Assembly: GCA_020740775.1 (NCBI GenBank)
Contig: JAHEWK010000002.1
Span: 372,001-436,000, forward strand
DNA: 64,000 nucleotides
Source of the DNA: Ilyonectria destructans
Taxonomy: Eukaryota > Ascomycota > Sordariomycetes > Hypocreales > Nectriaceae
Direction: 5' to 3'
Of the stretch, positions 1 to 11,890 are shown piece by piece (position 1 is the stretch's first letter; each line of letters opens with the position of its first letter). The notes under the pieces were generated by a model. The model saw only the letters and a list, made by a program, of their open reading frames with translations, made no database searches and was not told the origin of the DNA. The position numbers were made by a program, and so were the translations under genes.

Positions 1-1003
1 TTTTTAGTTTCAAGTGGCCCCCAACCGACGACGCGGCAGTGTTTGCAAGATTTTCCATGTTCCCTGCGACATTTCAACTCCATTGTGAATGCTGGCTCCT
101 TGAGCTAGAAATGTAGAGGTATGTACATTTGGGACAACGTGCCGTGCCCGTGGATGAGGTCCTCTGCTGCCTAGCTTCTTCTTGTATATGATGTAGCCAC
201 CCGTGATTTAAATCTTTACTGTCTGTCTGGAACTTCTGGATGTCGAGTCTATTGTCGTGGTCTAATTGCTCGTTTGGTGTTATGCCGTGCTTAGATCTCG
301 ATGGCAACACTCCTAATTGCACCACGTCGTCATTGCATGGGATATCGGGTGAGGCTAGTTCCGTAGATGCGCCACGCCAGGGCATAGAAGTGTGATATCC
401 CATTCCAGCTCCTACTAGTGTGAGTTTCGCACTCTCACACTTCGAAGCTCCAGAGTTTGCGGCACGGATGTTTCGGCATCTTCTTGTCAGAGGGCTAGTT
501 CTCCTATGGGTGAAATCCCCGAATCCTCTAAACCGCGGCGGCGCCTTCGTCGAAGCAATCTAAAGTAAGCAAAAGTAGGCAAGGATACTCATGCAATGAC
601 ACAAACATTTTGACGTGTCGCTAGTCCGCCTGGAACCAGTCCCTCCATACTTCGGGAATCAGCTCGAATATGGGAATCGACGCAATGCCGTGGCCTTTAT
701 GTGGCGGATATTTGCATTGTCTCGCCCAACCTTCATGTTACGGGCTATGGAACGTAACCATGGACAGACAGAACGATCCGAAGGAAAATGGCTCCAGGAT
801 GACTTTATAAATATCAGTCCAATCTTTTTGATGCCCAAAAGAGAATAATACAAGTTTCCTTTCCTGAAGGAAGCAAAAGCGATGTTCCACCATCAAAGCT
901 TCCTCTCACGACGCCAACAAACCTATTTACCAACTCAGCTCGAAAAGCCTTAATCTCGGACGTGCAACTTGCATGAGCTTAGTCTTCCATGCCATACTTC
1001 TTT
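1..1003. other. No gene recognised
   Basis: The stretch has mixed base composition. The only open frames are short (109 residues on the minus strand at 74-403 and 77 on the plus strand at 615-848). They carry no recognisable domain, signal peptide or convincing splice sites. The last part is the 3' flank of the minus-strand gene that ends at 1004. Confidence 0.5.
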
Positions 1004-2414
1004 TTATGCCTCTGCCTGGACAACCTTCACCTCGGGTCCTTCAATCTTCTTGACCTTGCGCCCCTCCCACCAAGACATTAGTCCTGCAAACATGGCGACG
1101 CCACAGCCTAGGCCGATGAAGGTACCGGTAGCCCACGTCTAGTTTACCCGAGTCAGTCAATTGCGTTCAAAATTAGGTTGTATGGCCCTAACTGCAACAA
1201 CTGCGGTAACTCACAGGTCTGTCAAATCGATTGTAACCCCACATGAAGTAACAAAGGGCGACCTGGAGAAAGGTGTTCAAAACCATCATCCAGATAGTAA
1301 AGCCTAGTTTCCAGACGGGGGTTGGAGGAGCAGTCTCCCCGGTGAATGTCACGGAGCCGATGATACCAGCACTCGTATCCGACGCTTCAGTCGCATCCTC
1401 AGTTGCCCAAGCTGGTGGGCGGAACCAGGACTTGTTCTGATCGGCAAGTTTCAGCATGGCCGAGCGATCCCTGCAACGAACAGCGCGAAAGAAGAGGTAA
1501 AGATCACGGAAGCGCCAAGGTGCTAAGCCGAAGGCTGTTACACAGAACAAAGCGTTGAGAATCTGGCTGTCAATTTCGATCCATTTCTTGCGGGGCGAAT
1601 TGTCGTCATCTGCGCTGGGATGGTTCATGGCCGGAGCAACTTTGAGAAGTAGGAAGAATAGCATTGCCTAGGCAGAGGTTAAAATGTGCTTGGATTAGAT
1701 AATTATATGATATTGACGTGGATCATGATGAAAGACTGGGGACGATTCGGTGTGAGATACTGGTAACTTACACCCCATGCCTGTAGTCACGTTATTAAGG
1801 TGCACCTGATGATGTTGATAGAGATGACATACAACAATGTTCAAACAATAGAGAGTAATAAAAAATCCAGCCGGCGTCTTAAAAAACTTCCAAAAAGCCA
1901 TCAGGCCGTTGAGAATGGTTGGACCCCATTTTTCCTTGATGTCGCCCTTGTGTTTCTCATAAAGGCTGCGACGCCGCTGTCGCAGATGGCGATGCTTCTC
2001 GCGCAGATTCCAATGGGCTTGCGAATGATGCTCACTCGATGACGCAGCAACTTCACGGATGGATTCATCCACATCGGCGACGATGACGGACTCCTCGCCT
2101 GGAGTGTTATCAAAATTAGGCGTCGTGAATGTCGGCCGACGGGTGTTGGACCGGACTAGTGTTAATTCGCCGTCCGGATCGTGCACGGCAAAACGAGCAG
2201 AATGGCCCTGCGCGTTGAAGGCGATATTGTCTCCGCCAGACTCGGCATCGCGAAGTTCGGTGAGATTGGGAGCTTGGGCGATGGCGGTGCCGGCGGCTTG
2301 CCACATTCCCAATTGAGGATTGGCGTTGATGAGGGAGATGGACGCTCCTCTGACGCGACCGATGAAGCCATTGTTAGAGGCAGACGACGGTGAAGTTGGA
2401 CGTGGCTCTGCCAT
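1004..2414 (-). CDS. DUF2985-family integral membrane protein
   Basis: Four exons read on the minus strand: 2414-1833, 1772-1780 (nine bases), 1667-1215 and 1138-1004, all joined in phase 0, giving 392 residues. The first 130 residues are hydrophilic and Ser/Arg/His-rich. The core follows with four hydrophobic segments: one starting LMAFWKFFKTPAGFFI and running across two splice junctions, one around ILNALFCVTAFGLAPWRFRD, one around WMMVLNTFLQVALCYF, and one around TGTFIGLGCGVAMFAG. The C-terminus is charged. The W-x-F-x-K-T-P-A-G-F and APWRFRDLY signatures are those I associate with the fungal DUF2985 membrane family, whose function is unknown. The introns (52, 104 and 76 nt) have GTATGT, GTAAGT and GTGAGT donors. 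The gene diverges from the glucosyltransferase gene 554 bp away. Family call is firm, role unknown. Confidence 0.85.
1772..1780 (-). other. Nine-base microexon of the DUF2985 gene
   Basis: On the minus strand these nine bases read GCATGGGGT (Ala-Trp-Gly). They lie between a CTACAG acceptor and a GTAAGTTACC donor. Including them gives NIV-AWG-AMLFF across the membrane segment, the expected family sequence; skipping them loses Ala-Trp-Gly but keeps the frame. Confidence 0.75.
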
Positions 2415-2968
2415 ATGAATATTTGTATGAGATGTGGATGCTGTTGCTGATGGCTTGTTAGAGGAGAAATGGCATCTTTCGTTTCGTCATTTCGGGCCTA
2501 GTAAAAGTACGATATGGAAGGAGGATTGGCCCCATATGTTTTCCGTGAGTGCAACCTAAGCCTAAAAACTAAGAGGAGGAATTAATAAAAAGAAATCTAG
2601 TTTGTTAACGAGATTGTTTGATCGTGGTCGACAGAAAAACAAGAAAGAAGAGAATCCGATATCACTCAACTTGGAGGTGTTGATACTGAGAAAGACGGTG
2701 ATGATGGCAATTCTCGCAGCATAAGGGGAGATGCGTCAGAGGAGATAAAAACATGCCGTCATTCCGAGTGGCGTTGCGAGGTTCTATTTCAGTTGCTTGA
2801 CTTCGCCCCCGCACTCAAATTCCCAGACTTTTACTGGAGATTTATGTTCTCATCACATCGTTTCTCTCTGGAAGCTAAATTAATTCTTCCCCTGCTCCGT
2901 CTGCCATTATCTCTACTCGGTTATTTCCACTCGCTTTATTTCTCTATCACTCCTATTATCGCCTCAAG
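2415..2968. promoter_or_regulatory. Divergent intergenic promoter region
   Basis: This 554-bp gap separates the start codons of two divergently transcribed genes (DUF2985 leftward, glucosyltransferase-like rightward). It must hold both promoters. Pyrimidine-rich sequence just before 2969 (TCACTCCTATTATCGCC region) resembles fungal promoter CT stretches. No discrete operator can be called. Confidence 0.4.
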
Positions 2969-5852
2969 ATGGCCCTGAATCGCACCAAGTCCAATGGCCT
3001 TGGCAACCTCACAATTAGCGATGGCGACTCCAAAAACGTCACCTCTGGCAATGTCGGTTCTGACGGTCGCGTCAAGATCCAAATTCATCAGAACCCTCAA
3101 TCAGTCGTCGCTTGGTTCAAGCTCTTCCAAGGCTCTCCACCGCCCATAGAGCCTCCCAAGAAGAAGAGATTCAGCACCGTTGCTCTCCCCCAAGGCCAAA
3201 AGCCAGCCACCAGCCCGCGTCTAAGCATTGCCATCCATATTATTGGATCTCGTGGCGATGTCCAGCCTTTCATCCCCATCGCCCAAGTCCTCTCACAGCC
3301 TCCGTACCGTTATCGCGTGCGTGTCTGCACGCATCCTATTTTCAGGGACTTTGTTGAGTCGCAAGGCGTTGAATTCTTCAGCATTGGCGGCGATCCTGAG
3401 GCGATGATGGCTTATATGGTGAAGAATCCAGGGTTGCTGCCCAATCGTGAGAGCGTTAAGGCCGGCGATATTGGAAAGAGACGTAAAGAGATGTGGGAGA
3501 TTATTAATGGTGCGTGGAGGAGTTGTATTGAGGCTGGCAATGGAATGGGAGACCGTATAAGAGCTGTACATGTGACAGAGGTCAAGGATCTCTTTATTGC
3601 CGATGCTATTATTGCTAATCCCCCGTCAATGGCTCATATCCATTGCGCTGAGAAGTTGGGTATCCCGCTACACATGGTGTTTACCATGCCTTGGTCCCCC
3701 ACCGAGACGTTTTCTCATCCCTTGGCCTCTATGAACTATGGCAACACAGATGCCACTGTCGCAAACTATTTCTCCTTCATGATGATGGAGCTGCTGACAT
3801 GGCAAGGGTTCGTATCTCCCAATGTGGATCAATGTCACATTCTAATCAGTGAACTCGTATAGACTTGGAGATCTCATCAACAACTTCCGCACCCAAGTCT
3901 TGCGGCTCGATCCAATCAGTCCTATGTGGGGATACCAGCTCCTTCACAGACTTCGTGTTCCCTACAGCTATCTTTGGTCTCAGTCCTTGATCCCGAAGCC
4001 ATCTGATTGGGGCTCTCATATCAGCATTACCGGCTTTTCGTTCCTCTCCTTAGCTACTTCTTACACACCTCCTGTGGACTTGGTCGACTTCTTGGAGCGC
4101 GGCCCTCCTCCGATCTATATCGGATTTGGATCGATTGTGGTTGACGATCCGCAGGGCTTGACGCAATTGATCTTCGACGCTATCAAGCTTGCTGGCGTCC
4201 GAGCCATTGTCTCCAAAGGCTGGGGTGGTGTCGGGAGCGGAGATAATATCCCCGAGAGCATCTACCTCATCGGCGACTGTCCGCATGATTGGCTATTCCA
4301 ACACATCTCTGCTGTTGTTCACCACGGAGGCGCCGGCACAACAGCCGCCGGCATTGCAGCTGGACGTCCCACCGTCGTTGTCCCCTTCTTCGGTGACCAG
4401 CCCTTCTGGGGTCAGATGATTGCACGAGCGGGAGCCGGTCCAACACCCGTACCCTTTAAGAAGATGACTGCCGAGACATTGGCAGCAAGCATCGCCTTCG
4501 CTCTGAAGCCCGAGGTCCAACAGGCAGTGCAAGATATGGCGCAACGCATAGGTATCGAAGACGGAGCGGGAGATACAGCCAGAGATTTCCAAGAGAGACT
4601 GGGGATCGACATATTTCGCTGCGATATCTGTCCTGACAAGCTCGCCGTGTGGCAACACAAAGGAATAGGTGCCCATCTGAGCTGCTTTGCGGTTGCCTGT
4701 CTGGTCGATAAGGGCTTGTTGGAAACGCGAGATATCAAGCTCTTGCGGTACAAGCACTGGTATGTGGACGAAGGCGCCGAGCATCCCATCATTGACGCTG
4801 TGGCTGCAGCTTCGAATTTTGTCATCACCTTGGGTACAGCGGCGAGTAGTTATTCTCAACGACTGAAGGAAAAACATCAAGCGTCAAAGCGAGTCAACGA
4901 AGCAACACCCGCACAACCATATTCATCAGATACACACAATAACATGGATCAAGCCACTCTCGCTGCAAATCCCAACACGCATCAGGTAACTTTGCCTGCC
5001 ATCCGGGATTCAAATCAACCACTCCCCGCAAACAGAGACGTCTGCCAGGAGACTATAACCGAATCTACTAATCCAAATCCAACCCAAGTCAACGATGGTA
5101 TCCTCAAAGATACCATTTGCCTCACACCTACCGAAATAGAAACCTTTGCCCATAAAATGGCCACCAAATCCGTCCGCAGCGGCGAAACCGCCACCAGTAG
5201 CATCAAACGCGCGCCGACATTGCACGAGCGACGAAAAGCCACATGGAAAGTTCAAGAACAGGGTCGTCATGGGCAGGTGTTTTATATCACGCGCGCAACG
5301 GGACGATTTGCTGCGGATGTGACAAACGCGGGACTCAAGGCTCCCGTGGCGCTGTTTTACAATGTGGCTAATGGGTTTCACAACTATCCGTCATATAGTC
5401 TTTATAGTACGGAGGTGCGAAGACGGGATGAGATTACCGGCTTGGGGAGCGGTGTACGCACCGCCGGAAAGGAGTTTGTTTTGGGATTTTGGGATGCGTT
5501 CAGTGGAGTTGTGGTCAAGCCTTACGAAGGAGCCGAGACTGACGGGGCGAAGGGATTTGGCAAGGGTGTGTTAAATGGTGCATTGGGGTTCGTATACAAC
5601 TTGGGTGCCTGTGAGTTTCTCTTTCCCCGTTCTGAATGCATGTCTGATATTCACACGATAATAGCAATATTTGGCCTGCCAGGCTACACCCTCAAGGGTA
5701 TCGAAAAGGAGTTTTCCAAGCACCATCTTACGAAGCTCAAGGCGGAAATCTTCTTAATTAGATTGAGGCAGGGAATTGAGGCATTTCGGCACGCGACTCT
5801 AGAGGAGAAGGAGATTGTGGTTAAGAGGTGGAAGTGTATGCAGCCTCAATGA
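2969..5852 (+). CDS. UDP-glucose:sterol glucosyltransferase-like GT1 enzyme
   Basis: Three exons, 2969-3807, 3863-5610 and 5665-5852, give 924 residues. The protein should move a sugar from a UDP-sugar to a sterol or other lipid acceptor. Residues 85-230 are the N-terminal GT28-type domain with the motif GSRGDVQPF near residue 93. Residues 281-520 are the nucleotide-sugar-binding half, with GFGSI and the donor box HHGGAGTTAAGIAAGRP starting near residue 413, followed by FGDQPFWG. A Cys-containing segment (CDICPDKLAVW) follows, then a low-complexity linker and a 150-residue C-terminal region rich in Gly/Phe (GLKAPVALFYNVANGFHNYP), as seen in the long fungal relatives. It lacks the PH and GRAM domains of the autophagy-type Atg26 enzymes, so it is the soluble-type paralogue. 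Intron 1 (donor GTTCGT, branch CTAATC) is needed to join WQG to LGDLINNFR. Intron 2 (54 nt, GTGAGT donor) is in frame and lacks stops. Acceptor specificity cannot be read from sequence. Confidence 0.88.
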
Positions 5853-5907
5853 GGGACAGTGCTCATTAATGTCAGACAGCCTGATAGGACCGGATCCGTG
5901 CCGTAAC

Positions 5908-6104
5908 CTCATTTCCGGCTTTCCTAGCCAACGCGACTTTCCTTTCTTCCTCAGACCACATCGCAGGCCCTGTGACCACGATCCCGGTCCCCGGGACCCA
6001 CAGGGCCCCGGCCCTGGTGCGGCGGCGACGGACTGCCGCCTCCGGCAGCAGCCGTCTTCATCATGTATAAAAGACGGGCTCTAGGTCCGTCCCTTAGCTA
6101 GAAA
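5908..6104 (+). repeat. Structured dispersed repeat, copy 1
   Basis: About 197 bp that recur at 31742-31953. The last 145 bp are nearly identical and the first 50 are more diverged. The copy is GC-rich and contains three potential hairpins: GGTCC/GGACC near 5990, GACGG-x-CTGCCG/CGGCAG-x-CCGTC at 6027-6056, and GACGG/CCGTC at 6073-6091. A TATAAAA box sits at 6066. Homology ends sharply at TTAGCTAGAAA. No open frame or terminal repeats are visible. It could be a solo LTR end or another small element with its own promoter. Confidence 0.7.
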
Positions 6105-6789
6105 GGAGGATGATCCATCGTCACAAAAGCTGTCTCAACCAATCCATCCCTTGTCTGATAATTATTCCAGTGAAAAGTAGGGATTAAGTCAAGGCTAAGT
6201 TATACCTTGAATAATCATTATATATTGCTGTGGCAGCTCGATTGAAAATGGTATTTTAAGTGTAATTAATTAATTCTTTCCGTCGCCGCATATAGTATAT
6301 ATTCTTTTCCTGGCCGGAGTTTGACATAACTAATTCTTATTTGTTCCGAGAGGCTCGCATCCCAGATGGAGCGTCATGCTTCGACTGCGAGAAGAGCAGA
6401 TGGGTTATGGAAGGGTGAAAAGGTGTGTGGGGCCATCGTTGTGAGATTCAGTGGCAAGAGAACAAGACTTGTGAGAAAAACAGACAAAAATGAAGAGAGG
6501 AACAGAGACATTTTTCATGATGGGCCGGATCGGATCGGGATGCAAGGCATTACGGAGTACGGAGTACGGAGTAGAGAGATAGATGGCTGAGGCGGGAGAG
6601 ATGGATGGGCAACAAGGGGGAAAGAAGGTGTGAGAAATGTATCTTAGGTTGCAAAGGGAGAGGCTGAACATATCGCTTGATCAGTTGACTCCCTGCCTGC
6701 GCCTGTTGGAGTGGCTACCCTGACCTCCCAAAGGTACGCTACACTCGGTATCCGTATCTATACTAAGGTAAGGTAATTAATAATAATTT
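6105..6789. other. Intergenic region with a 7-bp tandem repeat
   Basis: No gene recognised. At 6551-6574 the heptamer TACGGAG is repeated three times, followed by TAG. The sequence also has AT-rich patches at 6160-6310. Short open frames here have no supporting motif. Confidence 0.5.
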
Positions 6790-7423
6790 GTCTGCTTTGG
6801 CAGGTCAACAATCCACGTGCTGTCTCAGCTCAAGCCACAACTCGGCCACGCAGCTGCGTAGCCTCGTGCTAGCACGTAGCGGGCGCTCCAAGTTGGCTTC
6901 GATCCTTTCTTTTGCAGGCCACGAACAACATCCGACTTGCAGATCCAGGCCATCGAATTCCTCTCTCTCTCCTCTATCCAACGCACAGACTAGTACGGCG
7001 GCTCCTTCAACAACCGAGTCCGCCTCCTAGTCGAGCTCGTGGAACTCACGCGGGAGATCGTTCCCAGTCTTTCCGCTCATGGTCCAGATGCCTGGCGCCG
7101 ACTGTCTGGGTTCGACCCCACCATTCCGCAGTGGACCGTTGACGTCGCCGCAAAGATCCTCGCCGATAAGGGCGTCGACTTTCTCGACATTACCGGCGAA
7201 GGTCTGGATCATAGGCAGAAGATTGCCGCTGGGCTGGGGTACCAGGTTCCCTATGCGACGGCGGTCAGGAAGGCCGTGGCTGGAACACAGGCTGCCGTTA
7301 GCGGCGGGGGAAAACCTCACGTCAGGGAAGCAGGCTCAGGCAGACTTGGGCCACGGGGCTGTTCGGGCTGTTGGGGCCGTCCTTGTGGGCCGTAAGTTTC
7401 TTCGAGACTCGAACCTAGTCTAG
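6790..7423 (+). pseudogene. Decayed Old Yellow Enzyme-type NADPH dehydrogenase
   Basis: The conserved C-terminal half of an FMN-dependent ene-reductase (NADH:flavin oxidoreductase/OYE family) can be followed across all three frames. An LGHA element with a possible AST after a stop lies near 6845-6880, FLSPLSN near 6955-6980, then D-stop-YGGS with RVRLLVELVELTREIV at 6993-7060. These are followed by VDFLDITGEG and GYQVPYATAVRKAVAGT to about 7300, and AVLVGRKFLRDSNLV ending at 7423. The Glu of the expected DEYGGS box is a TAG stop. At least two frameshifts and a deletion that removes the AHGYLLH-like segment are visible, and the N-terminal barrel half is missing. Not translatable as an enzyme. 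Family assignment rests on the conserved motifs and is fairly secure. Confidence 0.72.
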
Positions 7424-7758
7424 CGTTAGGCTGATACATAAGCTCAAGATTGACATTCATGTGCTAGCTTAAGGTAAGTACAAATCCCCACACTAACACC
7501 TTGAGGGATCTTCTTTCGCTGGTTGCAATATTGTAGATGTATCTGGCTTTGGCATGATCCGCACTCATCGAAGGAGAAAGCACTGAATGAGAATATACGA
7601 TGAAGATGTCTTTGTAACTCATTCATAATTATTCTGCTCATTAAGAAACAAGACCCAAAAGCATAGAATCCAAGTCAAATCCTTCTAATTCGATCGCTAT
7701 CCCTCCCAAACTTTTATTGCCCTGGCGTGTTCGTAATCATCCAAACCCATTTAAACCA
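7424..7758. other. Intergenic region
   Basis: The gap between the OYE remnant and the 3' end of the transcription-factor gene. Nothing recognisable beyond the probable 3' untranslated sequence of the minus-strand gene. Confidence 0.5.
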
Positions 7759-9878
7759 TCAAACATCAACCAACAAAAAGTCATCATCTGCGTTAACATT
7801 AGAAAACATATCAATCTCGCTGTTCGAAAACCGCAAGCTCATGGCCTCGGCCGGAGCCACTTCGGCCAGGCTCTGCTTCCTAAGGGTATCGTCATAAATT
7901 TCGATCCCGTAAACTCCCGCGCAAGGCACAGCCAAGCCCACGCCCGCCTTGTGGTGAATTTCCGCGCTGTGGATCTCGGCGGCCCCGAGAACTGGCGGCT
8001 GCAGTGCGTGCATGCGCTTCGTGTAAGCACGACCTTCGTGCTTTTGATTCGGGTGCAGGATCATGGCTTGGTCGCAGAGCAGCTCGATGGTATACCATGC
8101 GGGCACCTTGGCCATGGTCACATCATAGTTGTTGTACCGCCGGAAGAAGGCGTCGATTTGCTCCCAGGCCCGGTCCGTGTCTCGGTGGTCCGGAAGGTTG
8201 GCGAGGCAGGAGAGCAAGCCGGCGGTGACGTGAAGCGGCATCGGCCATCGGAACGCCCATTGCCAATGGTACGTTGTCGCAGCTTTCTCTCCCTGAGAGA
8301 ATTCCTCGAGGCATGCCAGGCAGTTATCGTAGAGTCTTCTGAATGTCAGTTTTGCATTCTAAAATCTCAGTGGAAGAAGCAAACTTGCTGTTCTTGAACT
8401 TGCTCAAATAAACAGCACTGCAACTTTGGCCCCGATGCCGACGCATGCAGATAGAGCACGGAGACAGTCAAAGACTTGATCATGGCGTTATACCATTTTG
8501 TAATGATATGCTGCATAGGATCCAAGCCATCAAAATGGTGAAGAAACTTCAGTCGAATGTACTTTGTCGTCTCTTCAATAATAGCCATGAGATCATAGCA
8601 GTTTGCTGCCATTCTCCGCGCCTCTGAGAGCGAGTATGCCGTCCTGCAGATCTCCCTCCTAATCAGAGATGCGGTAGCTTCGCTATAGCCTTCGCGGTCT
8701 CGTGGTCTCGTCTCGCCTTGCACGTATCTGGAAAGTTTCCAGTCAGCATCATTAACATTGAACGACCTCTGCACATCGCCCATGGACATCAAAACTGCTT
8801 CAGATCCATCTGCGTTGCAAGATTGCGCATCCAGAGTCGCCAGATGACCCCACATCCGGCGTCTGATCTCGATGCACCACGGCGCATAGCCATAATACGT
8901 GGGGTCTCTGTGCATGCCCATACGCCTAGCGATGCTGCTTGCGAGACCAAGAAGCGTTGATCCCGTTTCACAGTTACCGGTATGGAACTGACAAGTCTGG
9001 AATACTTATTAATTACGGGCAATTGATGATCGGTTGGCTAAACTGACAATGTAATACAAAAGCGCGCTAAGTAATAGCACACTGCGGCTTCGCATCACAT
9101 TTGCTTGATCGAATGCAAGCTCAGTTGCTGCTTGTAAGTAAAGTACGAGCTTGGGCTTTACGAGCCCAAGTTTCTCGTGAATTAAAGTTGCAGGGAGCAG
9201 AGCAGCAGAGACGTACAGCGTCGAAAACATGAGCGCCTCCACCTCTCGGACAGCGAGACAAGTTCCTTGACGAAAGTCACTAACGAGCTGCCAGAAATAT
9301 GGCTGGTGATTCATTCTGATCCAGGGTTCAATGTGGTCGAAAAATAACCTCAGCATGATATCTTCTTTATATGTGGGAAGATGAAAGCGGCCGAGGTCTT
9401 CAGGTTTCGGCTGTGATATGGAGATTAACCATGTGGGGCACTCTTCTTTAGTGTCGTGAGAGCATATGTTGAGAAGATGTTGCTGCGCGGAGCTGAGCTG
9501 GTCAATATTCATCCAAGAATCTGGCCCCGTGTAGTATGAGTTGCTGCAACTGAAGACTTGGTTCCCCGCATCAGCAGGAATATCATTGCCGTCGTCGAAG
9601 CCGCTGAAAGGGCTGTTAGCAGATGATGACCTCCTCCGGTAATAGGTAGATCCCGGATTCGACAAAGAATAAGCAGCTAGATCTTCCACCATGCGTTCCA
9701 GTCTATCCACTCGGTCTTGGAGTAGCTGCTGGCTCATGGTTGATTCTCTTGGAACTTCATAGACGCAGATAACCCGGTGCCGGATACAATTGTTGCATGG
9801 CTGAGCCTTGTCGCACCTCACCTTACGGCGACGACAGGCGCTGCACGGCTTGTTGAAATTGACCACACCGCTCGACAT
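7759..9878 (-). CDS. Zn2Cys6 fungal transcription factor
   Basis: A nuclear DNA-binding regulator. The N-terminus has the six-cysteine zinc cluster CX2CX6CX5CX2CX6C at residues 12-38 (C12, C15, C22, C28, C31, C38), followed by a short leucine-rich coiled coil (LQDRVDRLERMVEDL). From residue 170 comes the fungal-specific regulatory domain, including HTGNCETGSTLLGLASSIAR and the MGMHRDP signature. Exon 1 is 9878-9048 and exon 2 starts at 8996 (intron GTCAGT...CCAG, 51 nt). A second intron near 8395-8345 joins the long second exon to RLYDNCLACLEEF; its donor is uncertain because the obvious GTTTGC site is out of phase, and upstream GT sites in phase 2 (near 8430) fit better. The final exon ends with FLLVDV at 7759. 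About 640-650 residues. Target genes cannot be inferred; the decayed OYE gene beside it could once have been one. Confidence 0.85.
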
Positions 9879-11864
9879 CTTGCCACTCCAAGTTTCAAGT
9901 TGAATCGAATAGCTGTTCAGTCATAATTACCAACGATCGCGGGTAGTGCGGAGCTGGTTGTGACATGAACTTATGTACTGACTCTGTCTGCAACTTTGCA
10001 GACTACTAATCACGACGCCCGCACTAGGATGTGTGAACTGTGGGGAATAGAAAGGTCATGTCCACATCCGTATTAGATTGGAGACAGTGGCTGGCTTGCA
10101 GCAGCCGCCATTACATCAGCAATCTGCATCCGCCTAGTCGGCCCTGTCAAGGACTCCCCAGGCTCGAGGCATCTCTGCATTGCAGTGGTGGTATCCATAT
10201 CTTTAGGGCTTCTTGCGTTCCTCAGCACATGGCCGAAAGAGCCCGATGCTAGGCCAGAACGAGGGGGATTAGGAGAAAGATCCGGCAGTTGATGATGAAC
10301 TTCCAGCTCATGCAGAGTTCCGTCTCAAGAATGTGACTGAAACCCAATACCGCAAAAGCCCTCCGCCCGTGGCGAACCTTCGCATCCAATTGTATTCAGC
10401 CCTCAATCGGCCTGATGGTTGGGGAGATTCCGAGTGAACTCAGTTCTTGGATGCAGTAACACCCAACGATTCGAAATTGGAAATCGAATGCTGCCGTTGA
10501 TCCGCTTCTTATGGATAAATAAACTTTATCGTTGGTCATCCAGCCACTGCATTATGGTTCATTCGATGCGGTGAAGCTTCCACAGAATGATACCAGCCAA
10601 AAGCATTCCGCTCCCACCCTTCCCTTGCTCACGAAAGCAGCCTATTCTGTGGTTGGGCGGAAGAAGTATCGGTCTCTGATGGTAACCTTGAAGAATGTCA
10701 TAATGACGTGATCCTTGAGCGGCCGCCAGCTGAGGGCGGAGCAAACAATCATACTGGTGCCCTCGATTGGCCGTACAGACCGTTGGCGCAACGTCATACA
10801 TGTGGCGGGGTCCATGCACCACTTTCGGCTCCGCGGCAACGTGGGTAAAAGGTGAACTGTCGCTAAGGCCCAAGCCAGGTGGAGAGAGGCTGGTTGCATG
10901 AAGCCAGTATGTTACCGTCAATGCACATTGGGGCTTGTTGGTGCGGTGGGAGGTAAGACGCATTGGAGATGTACTCTTTTACCTCGCCGAGGTTGCCCGG
11001 TCGGACCTGTTTTCGCATGGCGTCAGCAATTGCCCTGGGATAGACGGGAGATGGCTTTGGCGCTCCGTGACGCTGTGATAGAGGTACGGAAGACAGATAT
11101 GAGGATGCCGCTGACTTGGGCGCAGTTTGTGCACGTTGGTATATAACTTTCTGCGAGCAGATTTGAGAGCGGTGAACGCAGGATTTGGCAATGTCAACGC
11201 AATTTTGTTCTCCGGTAACTACAAGATTGATATTAGGAACCAACAACCAATAAAGTTTATAGAACTCGCTATAATGTGCTTGAATTGGGGCATTGGAGGC
11301 CTAAGCAGGCAAGGTATATCTAGTAATGCGTCGAAAAAGCGTTTGATGTAACTAATTTGTGTTGATAGCTAAGGAACGTAGAGTCTACAAAGATATTCAT
11401 AGGAGACTTATACACAATGCACCTTTATCCAGCGGAAACAAATCATTAACTCCTGCGTGGACTTCTGAGTGTGGCCCAGCAATTATAATATTGACCGATA
11501 GTTATACGGGACTTGGAGATGAAAACGGGAGTAACAAATATATGGGAGCGGGATGACACAGATAAGAAAGCAGAGGCTGAGAACCTTGGACTAGCTGGGT
11601 CAACAATCGCGGAGACGTGACGTCTCTTAAGATCTGGATATTTATGAAGCTTTCTTAATAGCTGATAAAGAATAGGGTCCTATGGAGCGGTTACCGGTCA
11701 CTTGTGAGAAGGGTAAGGAGACGGTTTGAACCACAGAAGCCCAGGCAGCTAGTATACGCGAGGCATCTCACTCGAGGTTGTCCTGAAAGTGCTAGTGCTC
11801 GAGGCATTAAGATCCTGCTCGTTATCTCCAGAGCCGCAGTGTAGAATAGTTTAGACCTTTAGTT
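9879..11864. other. Two kilobases without a confident gene
   Basis: Contains the promoter of the zinc-cluster gene at its left edge. Open frames on both strands at 10559-11246 overlap each other, none exceeds 134 residues, and none shows a domain. The minus-strand stretch at 10880-11060 has a vague oxidoreductase-like look (RPGNLGEVKEYI, then IDGN) but no cofactor or catalytic motif, so no call is made. Confidence 0.4.
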
Positions 11865-11890
11865 GGGGGGGGGGGGGGGGGGGGGGGGGG
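11865..11890. repeat. Poly-G run, 26 bases
   Basis: An uninterrupted run of 26 G. It is exceptional for a fungal genome at large and may also vary between reads, so the true length is uncertain. Confidence 0.9.

Noticed and set aside
7039..7395. 118-codon frame taken as an intact small protein
   Set aside because: It is the best-preserved part of the decayed OYE gene; conserved sequence before and after it lies in other frames.
10559..11246. Overlapping frames with faint oxidoreductase look
   Set aside because: No cofactor motif, no catalytic residues, competing frames on both strands.
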